Positions 14,409 to 21,600 of a DNA stretch of 23,291 nt are shown piece after piece. Under the pieces are notes generated by a model. That model made no database searches. It was not told where the DNA came from and worked only from the letters and a program-made list of their open reading frames with translations. This stretch comes from a virus. The stretch covers positions 1 through 23,291 of IMG/VR virus record IMGVR_UViG_3300034168_000834; one strand, written 5' to 3'. Both the position numbers and the translations under genes were made by a program. The stretch's first letter is position 1, and every line of letters begins with the position of its first letter.

Positions 14409-15377
14409 ATGGCAGAAATATATGTAAAGCAAGCTTCACCAGTAAGATTTAAATTATACTGGGGTGGAGAAATAACAGATGCAACTGGTAGTGTAACTGC
14501 GGTAGTAAAAGAAGCATTACCATCTGGTACTCTAAGCGCTACAATAGCAACTTATACTGCCACAAAACTAGATACAGATATCGGAACGTATGAAATTATA
14601 ATTCCACATACAATCGCAAGCCAACCTAAAAAGCTTAGAATTGAATGGACTTATTCAGTCTCTGGTGTATCTTCTTCAAACATTCAAATGGTAGATATTG
14701 TTACGCCGTATGTAAATATATACGATGTAATTGACGATTTGAATATTGGGACGGACCCTTCTGACCCAAATCATAAAACATATAATGATTTACAGCAAGC
14801 AGAGAAATATGCTAGAAAATTAATTGAAGCGTATACAAATCAATTTTTTCATAGCTATATAGGCACACAAGTTGCACAAGGTCACGGATCAGACATTCTT
14901 CCGCTTCCAATTAGAATAGAGCAAATTACAAAACTTTATGAGCAAGATGTTAAAGTATTTGATTCTGCGCTTTCCGTAAACAACTGGTTCTATATACCAA
15001 TAGTTTCTGAATCAAATTACGGAGTCAGAGTTAATCTACAAGATCTTCAAGACGACACAATATACTCAGCAAACGGAATGGTTACCCCATCAGTTAATAG
15101 CAGGGGTCATTCTGGAACATTTAAGAAAGACCTTAGATACCAGGTTGAAGGTTTATTTGGCTGGAACTATGTTCCAGACAATGTTAAAGAAGCTTGTAAA
15201 ATTTTAATGAAACAATACTTTGAGCAAGATCGTGCATGGAAAGATAAATACGTAAAAAACATAAGCACATTTGACTGGAAGTTTGAGTTTATGGAAGACG
15301 CACACAGAGGAACTGGAAATTTATACGCGGATCAACTGCTTGCGCCATATGTAACAAATGGCATGGTCGTATTCTAA
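14409..15377 (+). CDS. Head-tail connector protein with N-terminal Ig-like domain
   Basis: This 322-aa protein has two parts. Residues 1-95 are beta-rich (VRFKLYWGGEITDATGSV, then KLRIEWTYSVSGVSSSNIQM) and look Ig-like. From about 103 on, VNIYDVIDDLNIG and LQQAEKYARKLIEAYTNQFF resemble the helical phage connectors that sit on the portal ring (gp6/gp15 type). The C-terminal VPDNVKEACKILMKQYFEQDRAWKDKYV is a second helical part. I chose ATG 14409 over the TTG at 14406. There is no clear Shine-Dalgarno, and translation is probably coupled to the previous gene. The role as head-tail adaptor is supported by size, helices and the position between capsid and stopper genes. Confidence 0.7.
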   Translation: MAEIYVKQASPVRFKLYWGGEITDATGSVTAVVKEALPSGTLSATIATYTATKLDTDIGTYEIIIPHTIASQPKKLRIEWTYSVSGVSSSNIQMVDIVTPYVNIYDVIDDLNIGTDPSDPNHKTYNDLQQAEKYARKLIEAYTNQFFHSYIGTQVAQGHGSDILPLPIRIEQITKLYEQDVKVFDSALSVNNWFYIPIVSESNYGVRVNLQDLQDDTIYSANGMVTPSVNSRGHSGTFKKDLRYQVEGLFGWNYVPDNVKEACKILMKQYFEQDRAWKDKYVKNISTFDWKFEFMEDAHRGTGNLYADQLLAPYVTNGMVVF

Positions 15378-15803
15378 ATGAGCCTAGCAACTTCATTAAT
15401 GCCAATGAAGCTAGATATCTACCTTCAATTAGACACTCAGGATGAAAATACTGGTGCTATTAAAAAAGAGTGGATATTCACTAGGTCTGTTCCATGTTCT
15501 GCAAAAGGAATGATTTCAAATTCTGGTACAGGCAGAGGAGGAGACAAACAAACATTTAACAACAAGTATATGAATGAGCAAATGCTTGAGATAAGAACTC
15601 CAGACCCAATAACGTATAGAGAGAAGGTTACTAACGTTAGAGATATGAACGGCAACGTAGTATGGAAAGAAATAAACTATCCAAACAATACCCCAACAGT
15701 ATTTGAGGTTATAAGCTCTACCCCGATTACCGATCCATTTGGTAATGTCCTTGCATACAACTCTATTGCAAAGAGATCGGAGAATCAGGAAATTGGATTC
15801 TAG
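15378..15803 (+). CDS. Head-tail stopper/joining protein
   Basis: This 141-aa protein starts directly after the previous stop. It is mostly beta strand, with a disordered Gly-rich loop (SGTGRGGDKQTF) near the middle and a C-terminal VFEVISSTPITDPFG strand pair. The size and place in the order connector, stopper, joining protein, tail terminator suit a head-closure (gp16/FII-like) stopper that plugs the head after DNA packaging. Sequence similarity alone is weak, so the call rests mainly on synteny. Its 3' end overlaps the next gene by about 11 bp. Confidence 0.6.
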   Translation: MSLATSLMPMKLDIYLQLDTQDENTGAIKKEWIFTRSVPCSAKGMISNSGTGRGGDKQTFNNKYMNEQMLEIRTPDPITYREKVTNVRDMNGNVVWKEINYPNNTPTVFEVISSTPITDPFGNVLAYNSIAKRSENQEIGF

Positions 15804-16581
15804 CGTAGCTTTAATTCAAACAGCAAGCGGCCTAGAAAGATTAATGGCAGGCTCAGTCCCAGGAGTTATCAAGGACAGTACAGTTGCACAAATATCAGCA
15901 TTCTTATATTATGAGGCCGCAGTCCTTTCAAAATTAACCACAAACGAATCATTTAAAAATCTATTTAAAACAACTATCTTTAATCAGATAGAAAAAGACT
16001 TTGGGCTATATATGGATTCCCAAGCAAGAACAAGGCCCCGATCATTGCATCATGTTTATGAATGGAATAAAACAGGCATACCTTCTTCTAGATTATTTCA
16101 TCTTTATGCAATTGAAATGGAAGGTCTATCATTTAGAGTAAACTATAATTTTAAATTATCAAAATCATCTGTACCCACTAAAAATAAAAAACAAAAGAAA
16201 AAATATGTATTTGGAAACAAAGCTGACGTGATGGAAGCTGGAATGCCCATAGTAATCCGCCCAAGGTCCGCTGAGCGCCTTGTATTCGAGATGGATGGTG
16301 AAACAGTCTTTATGCCCAAAGGCACCTCAGTGACCGTTAGGAAGCCTGGTGGGGCACAAGCATCTCACCAGTTCTCACTATCTTATGGAAGATTTTTTGG
16401 CGGGCAATTAGTAAACTCTTCAATAAAATCATCAGGCCTACAAAGAATATTTAATTTAAAAATGGCAAGGGCTCTGGGAGTACCTATGAATATTAAAAAA
16501 GTGCAATATAGCTTTACCCCTGGTAAAATAAGGATACAGGCAGACGCATCCTTGGATGCAGCATTTGGAGGCTCACTATGA
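15793..16581 (+). CDS. Minor head-tail joining protein, function unclear
   Basis: With the TTG start at 15793 this is a 262-aa protein (LDSSVALIQTASG onward). GGAG at 15779-15782 lies 10 nt upstream of that TTG. An ATG at 15745 is in frame but has no Shine-Dalgarno and would overlap the previous gene by nearly 60 bp. The first 100 residues are helical with a basic RTRPRSLHHVYEW segment; residues 130-140 are very Lys-rich (TKNKKQKKKYVFGN); the C-terminal half is beta-rich and ends FTPGKIRIQADASL. No enzyme motif is seen. Position between stopper and tail terminator suggests a tail completion or neck protein; the basic segment could contact DNA. The overlap with the next start (ATGA) suggests coupled translation. 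Confidence 0.6.
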   Translation: MDSSVALIQTASGLERLMAGSVPGVIKDSTVAQISAFLYYEAAVLSKLTTNESFKNLFKTTIFNQIEKDFGLYMDSQARTRPRSLHHVYEWNKTGIPSSRLFHLYAIEMEGLSFRVNYNFKLSKSSVPTKNKKQKKKYVFGNKADVMEAGMPIVIRPRSAERLVFEMDGETVFMPKGTSVTVRKPGGAQASHQFSLSYGRFFGGQLVNSSIKSSGLQRIFNLKMARALGVPMNIKKVQYSFTPGKIRIQADASLDAAFGGSL

Positions 16582-17087
16582 CCGTAGACTATAAAATAGA
16601 CGCAATGTTTGAGCTCCGTAAATTTTTATGGAAAGAACTAAAAGATTCTTTTATATTTGATGCCTATGACTACTATTCAGATAATCTCGGAAAAGAGATA
16701 ATTCCAATCATCCCAGTACAGCAATCCCCAGAAATGGACCAATTTTTAAATGGCAAAAAGCATATAATCTATGACAAGATAGGGATGTCATATGAAGAGA
16801 ACTGGTTGATATGCTGCGAGAAGATCTTATTTACAATATACTCCACAGACGTAACGGAAATATATGAGATTAGAAACCTCATGACTGATCTATTTAGAAG
16901 AATGGACGAATCGGCAGTAGATGTAAATGATACAAATAGGCCTAGCAAGCTAAAGTTTCACAGCATCCATATTGTAGAGACATCTCCCATAGATCCGTCC
17001 CTGGAGCTAAAGGGCTTTATGTCCACAGATGTGATCCTAGAAGTCAAGTATTCAAGGACTACAGACAAAAGCGGCAGATTCAACTAG
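16578..17087 (+). CDS. Probable tail terminator protein
   Basis: This 169-aa alpha/beta protein has LRKFLWKELKDSFI and an IIPIIPVQQSPEM strand, followed by WLICCEKILFTIYSTD, YEIRNLMTDLFRRMDES and the closing GFMSTDVILEVKYSR strand. That pattern of a helix, a beta sheet and a long helix after the central strand resembles tail terminators (gpU type) that cap the tail tube and join it to the head. It is encoded just before the major tail protein, the usual position. The start overlaps the preceding stop as ATGA. Support is from predicted secondary-structure order and synteny, not a diagnostic motif. Confidence 0.6.
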   Translation: MTVDYKIDAMFELRKFLWKELKDSFIFDAYDYYSDNLGKEIIPIIPVQQSPEMDQFLNGKKHIIYDKIGMSYEENWLICCEKILFTIYSTDVTEIYEIRNLMTDLFRRMDESAVDVNDTNRPSKLKFHSIHIVETSPIDPSLELKGFMSTDVILEVKYSRTTDKSGRFN

Positions 17088-17116
17088 TTGCTTTTAGTAT
17101 AGTTATCCAGTAGAAT
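17088..17116 (+). promoter_or_regulatory. Promoter of the major tail protein gene
   Basis: TTGCTT (17088-17093), a 17-bp spacer and TAGAAT (17111-17116) form a sigma-70-like promoter directly after the tail terminator gene. The resulting leader would be about 80 nt, unusual here, and contains purine-rich and AT-rich stretches but no clear hairpin. Confidence 0.5.
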
Positions 17117-17205
17117 TAGGCAAGAGGAAAAAGAGAGCCTAGCCAGCTTTGATTTAGATTTAAAAGTAAGTCAATATATATATTTATTTAATGGAGGTAA
17201 TACAA

Positions 17206-17898
17206 ATGGCATCAGCCAAAAATATTCTAGTTGGAGCTTCTCCACTATTCTTGTCAGCACTTGATTCAACATCAGCAAACTACAAGGAAGACATGGAGCC
17301 AGGTTCAACCGACGGTGTAAGCTTTGTTGTAAAAGCAGCAGGAGCAACACCACCAGTACCAGCAACAGTACCATACGCAGACACTCTTAACTTGCCAGCA
17401 AACGCTGCAAAGTGGAGAAACGTAGGTTTTACAAATAACGGTCTTCAAATTACTTACAACCCATCATACGGTTCAGTAACAGTAGATCAGCTTCTTGACT
17501 CAGCAAAGCTTTTCAAAGAGTCAATGGAAGTTATGATTGCAACAGAGCTTGCAGAAGGTACTCTTGAGAACGTTCTTGCAGTATTCGGACAAGCAGGATC
17601 ACCAGCAACAGCAGGTGCAACAGATGCAAAGACATCTACAATTGGTCTAGAAGCAGGAGCTCTTGGTATTGCACCAACAGAGCGTCAGCTAGTAGCAGTT
17701 GGACAGGCACCTACAGAAGGCGTAACAAAGGCAGAGCGTGTATATTATGCTCGTCGTGTTCTTTCTGTACAACAGTCACAGTTCTCACTATCACGTAACG
17801 CAGCAACAACATTCCCAGTAACCTTCCGTTTGCTTCCAGTAGAAGCAAAGACAGGCAAGGAATACGGCGTTATCGTTGACCGTGTCCTAGTAGCATAA
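17206..17898 (+). CDS. Major tail (tube) protein
   Basis: This 230-aa protein starts at ATG 17206, eight nt after GGAGGT (17193-17198). An upstream in-frame ATG at 17191 overlaps that Shine-Dalgarno and is rejected. The fold is beta-rich, with NILVGASPLFLSALDS at the N-terminus, a long central helix (DQLLDSAKLFKESMEVMIATELAEG) and a C-terminal VYYARRVLSVQQSQFSLSR and VTFRLLPVEA, as in siphophage tube proteins. Arg codons are mostly CGT, as in the capsid gene. It has its own promoter and a strong terminator, fitting very high expression. It would polymerise into the tail tube around the tape measure. Confidence 0.88.
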   Translation: MASAKNILVGASPLFLSALDSTSANYKEDMEPGSTDGVSFVVKAAGATPPVPATVPYADTLNLPANAAKWRNVGFTNNGLQITYNPSYGSVTVDQLLDSAKLFKESMEVMIATELAEGTLENVLAVFGQAGSPATAGATDAKTSTIGLEAGALGIAPTERQLVAVGQAPTEGVTKAERVYYARRVLSVQQSQFSLSRNAATTFPVTFRLLPVEAKTGKEYGVIVDRVLVA

Positions 17899-17923
17899 TT
17901 AATTTAATTTAATTAATAGATTG

Positions 17924-17947
17924 CCCCCCAAGAAATTGGGGGGTTTT
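17924..17947 (+). terminator. Rho-independent terminator after the major tail gene
   Basis: CCCCCCAA (17924-17931), loop GAAA, TTGGGGGG (17936-17943) and TTTT (17944-17947). The stem is nearly the same as that of the capsid-gene terminator, so both structural genes are insulated in the same way. Confidence 0.9.
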
Positions 17948-17950
17948 CTA

Positions 17951-17979
17951 TTGCTCTTGTATTTTGAATATGATACAAT
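17951..17979 (+). promoter_or_regulatory. Promoter of the tail chaperone/tape-measure operon
   Basis: TTGCTC (17951-17956), a 17-bp spacer and TACAAT (17974-17979) preceded by TGA form an extended -10 promoter. A perfect Shine-Dalgarno AGGAGG (17997-18002) leads to ATG 18009 after 6 nt. Confidence 0.65.
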
Positions 17980-18008
17980 AATTAAGACAAGATCCTAGGA
18001 GGATTAAA

Positions 18009-18341
18009 ATGGCAAGTACAGTATATGATGTTGAAGAAATTCAACTAGCAAATGGCGCAACAGTTAAACTTAAGCCTTTAACAATTAAAGAGCTTCGTAA
18101 GTTTATGATAGTCATTCAAAAGACAGCAGAAGTAACATCAGAAGACGAAACACTAACAATTTTAATTGAAGCATGTGCAGTGGCTTTAGAAAAGCAACTC
18201 CCAGAGCTAGTTAAAGATATTGACGCATTTGAAGACACACTTGACGTTCCAACAATCAATCGCATTCTTGAAGTATGCGGAGGAATTAAGATGGACGACC
18301 CAAACCTACTAGCGGCAACAGTACTGGCTGGTCAGAACTAG
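18009..18341 (+). CDS. Tail assembly chaperone, short form (gpG-like)
   Basis: This 110-aa, largely helical and acidic protein (LKPLTIKELRKFMIVIQKTAEV, then LTILIEACAVALEKQLPEL) sits between the major tail and tape-measure genes, where gpG-type tail assembly chaperones are found. It ends just after a slippery heptamer at 18299-18305; ribosomes that do not slip make this form, and those that do make the longer gpGT-like product. In known systems both forms coat and guide the tape measure and are absent from the mature virion. It has its own promoter and a perfect Shine-Dalgarno AGGAGG. Confidence 0.88.
   Translation: MASTVYDVEEIQLANGATVKLKPLTIKELRKFMIVIQKTAEVTSEDETLTILIEACAVALEKQLPELVKDIDAFEDTLDVPTINRILEVCGGIKMDDPNLLAATVLAGQN
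18299..18305 (+). promoter_or_regulatory. -1 programmed frameshift slippery site CCCAAAC
   Basis: In the frame of the short chaperone the sequence reads C-CCA-AAC, an exact X-XXY-YYZ heptamer. Slipping one base back gives CCC-AAA in the new frame, which is open from here to the stop at 18671-18673. The first frame stops 33-36 nt later at 18339-18341. Position and type match the conserved frameshift of lambda G/T and many tailed phages. Confidence 0.85.
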
Positions 18342-18673
18342 ATTTAGCCGCTTTAGAAGGGGAAGTATTTCTTTTAGGTAATTGGAAAAATTACGAAGAA
18401 CTAGAAGATAGTCTTTCAATGCCAGAGATGGTCCAGACTTTTAAGTCAATGCAAAAAACTGAAGAAGAGAAAAGAAAGTTCTTAGCTTTAATTCAGGGTG
18501 TTGAATTAAATGAAAGCAGTAATCAAAATGGGGAGGGATCAACCTTCGAAGACGTTAGAAGAAGAGCACTCGGTATTAACGCATCAGCAGACGATGTTGT
18601 TTCATTACAAGGTGGCTTTGCAGCGGAAGCTGGATTTGGTGTCGGAGCGGGATTAGGATACTCTATAGAGTAA
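18305..18673 (+). CDS. Frameshifted C-terminal part of the tail assembly chaperone (gpT-like)
   Basis: This -1 frame is open from the slippery site at 18299-18305 to TAA 18671-18673, adding 122 residues to the first 99 of the chaperone, for a fusion of about 221 aa. The extension contains LAALEGEVFLLGNWKNYEEL, then a helical EKRKFLALIQGVELNE, and ends in a Gly/Ala-rich segment. There is no convincing independent start; an internal ATG at 18419 has no Shine-Dalgarno and would drop the conserved opening part of the extension. In known phages this T-part binds the major tail protein and brings it to the tape measure. Confidence 0.85.
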   Translation, partial: PTSGNSTGWSELDLAALEGEVFLLGNWKNYEELEDSLSMPEMVQTFKSMQKTEEEKRKFLALIQGVELNESSNQNGEGSTFEDVRRRALGINASADDVVSLQGGFAAEAGFGVGAGLGYSIE

Positions 18674-18682
18674 CATATATAT

Positions 18683-21600
18683 ATGGCAGATAATGTAATA
18701 ACGACCAATATTACCGCCCACGCAGACTTCACGAGCTTAAGAGCTCAACTAGCTGCGGTTACTGCCCAACTCGTAAAGTTACAAGAAACAACAGCGGGAA
18801 CAAACGCAAAGCTTGCAAACCAAATTGCAGTGATGAACAAGTCGTTTGCTACAACGCTTACATCAACAGGCCAGTTCTCTCAACACTTTGTATCACTATC
18901 TTCAGACGTAGACAAGTTCGGTAAGAACTTAGATAGAGGTCGCCTCAAGCTCAACGATTATTATAATGCTTGGAGCGGCCATACAAAGAAAACAAGCTCA
19001 TTAATTAGAGATCTTGCTAAGCAGCAAGTAATGCTTCAGCAAGCAATAGTACAGCCTGTGGGTAAAAACGCACAAGGCCATATGCAATATAACGTAATGG
19101 TTGCAAAAGGTCTTGATGAAATAAAGAACAAGATGGCGATTGCTAGACAAGAAGCTGCAATCATGAATAAGGTCATGCTTGATGGATCAACAGGACTCAT
19201 CAACTGGGGTAAAAATACACAGTGGGCGGGACGACAGCTAACAGTAGGACTAACAGTTCCGCTAGTTATGTTCGGAGCAGCAGCCCAAAAAGCATTTAGA
19301 GAAGCAGATGCAGAGCTAGTAAGACTAACAAAGGTTTATGGCGGTCTTGCCGCAACTTCATCTGCAGATTTAGCACAAGTAAGAAAAGATGTTACTGCAA
19401 CAGCTAGAGAAATTGCTGGCTCTTATGGTGTTGCATATAAAGAAACAATCGCACTTGCTGCAGACTTAGCAGCAACAGGGCAACAGGGCAATGATTTAAT
19501 TGCCGCTACGCAGCAAACAACAAGACTTGCCGTGCTTGGTGAAGTTGATAGACAAGATGCGATGAAAGCAACTCTTGCAATTCAAAATGCTTTTAAGCAG
19601 AGCACCGACGAACTAGCCCAATCAATTGACTTCCTCAACGCAGTTGAAAACCAGACATCAACAAGCCTTGCAGATTTGACTGAAGCAATTCCTAAAGCTG
19701 GTCCCGTAATTAAATCTCTTGGCGGAGATGTAAAAGATTTAGCCCTTTACCTCACAGCAATGAAAGAAGGTGGAGTGAATGCTTCTGAAGGTGCAAATGC
19801 AATTAAGTCAGCAATGGCATCTCTTATTAACCCAACTAAAGTTGCAACAGAGCAGTTTATGGGATTTGGAATTGATCTAAAGGGTATTGTAAATGATAAC
19901 GCTGGCGATCTAACTGCAACGATATTATCATTGCAGGCCGCACTAGATAATCTTAATCCGCTAGACAAATCTAGAGCAATCGAACAGCTTTTTGGTAAGT
20001 TCCAGTTTGCAAGAATGTCAGCGTTGTTTGAAAACCTAGGAAAGTCTGGATCACAGACACTTCAGGTTATGGACTTAATGAAAGCAAGCGTAACAGATTT
20101 AGCAGCAATTTCAGAGCGAGAATTAAAGATGATGACAGAGTCAGCCTCTGGACAATTTAAAAGAGCCTGGGCGTCAGTACAAGCAGATCTTGCTGGAGCA
20201 GGAGAGCAATTTTTAAGAATAAGCACAAAGGTCTTAAAAGTTGTTGACGCAATTATAAAGTTTTTCCAAAAGCTTCCCGAGCCAGTTAAAACATTACTAA
20301 ACGTATTAGGAGGATTAACTGCAATAGCTGGTCCACTAATTATGATGGCTGGTGTAATGGGTAACTTTATTGGTTACGTAGTTAAGGGAATATTCCACTT
20401 AAGACAACTTGCAAAAGGCGGTCAAGGGTTCAGGCTTCTAACGCCAGAGATCATAGCCGCAGATGCTGCAGCTAAAGGATTAGCCACCTCATTCTACTCA
20501 GACACAGAAGCAACTATTGTTTTATCTAATGCAGTAAATACTTTAGCTCAATCTTTTATAAACTTAGAAACAAAAGCAAATGCAGCAAAGGTAGCAGTTC
20601 AGCCAGCAGTATCAACAGTTGCAGGCGGAGTAATTATGGCAGCAGGCGGTTCAGGCAGAGTAGTAGATAAAAATAACCCCCTAGTCGGTAAACCATATTC
20701 AAGAGATATGTCTCATTTGATCCCTTCTGGCAATCCCCAAGAAGGAACAATATTTGGAACAGTTCCAGGAGCAAAGCCAGTAAACATAAGAGTTGGTAGA
20801 AACCCACAGGCCTATATGGATGGAGATCTTCCAAAGATACCTGGCCTAACATCAGTAGGTGGAACCTCTACAGGAATTGTTGCAGCAGAGGCTGCAAAAT
20901 GGCATGCTATGACAGCTGCTATTGCTATGCAATCTGAAGCAGAACTTAAAATATTAAAAGCAGAAGTTATGGCAACAGGAACTGTTACATCAAGTTTATC
21001 CGATTCATATCAAGCACTACTCCCAGAGTTTAGTCAGATAACAGACCTTGCCGCAAAAGAGACTGCAGCAATTGTGCAGCAAGTTCAGCAAAGTAAAATA
21101 ACTGTAGAGCAGGCCAGAGCAAGAATAATTTCATTAAATGCAACTGTAGAAGCAATGCTTGCAGAAACAACAAGATTAACTGCAGCAGGAATGGGCAGAA
21201 CAGCAAACCTTACCACAGTACCACTTACTTCTCAGCCAGTTGTAGATCCAGCTACAGGCAAATCTAATATGAAAGAAATGTTTCATAAGGGCCCTACAAA
21301 AGCAATGGTTGATAGAATTGCAAGAGCTCTTGGTGGCGTAAGAACATCTGGCGCTGGATATAATATTGAAACAACAAAGCCAAGGTTTGCAAAAGGAGGC
21401 TTCGTACCAGGAACTGGTGATACAGACACCTACCACACCACAGCAGAGCCTGGCGCATTTGTAATTAATAAAGCTGCAACCGAAAAGCATCTTCCGTTAA
21501 TAACAAATATACTTGGAGGCAAATCTTATTATGCACAAGAAGGCGGACAGGTCCCCGTTGTACTAACACCTGGAGAAGCAGTAATACCAGCGCATATTGC

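Noticed and set aside
17191-17205. ATG 17191 as the start of the major tail protein
   Set aside because: It overlaps the GGAGGT Shine-Dalgarno that serves ATG 17206, so it cannot be the main start.
18419-18673. Separate 84-aa gene after the tail chaperone
   Set aside because: The frame is open upstream to the slippery site and no Shine-Dalgarno precedes ATG 18419; it is the frameshifted extension.
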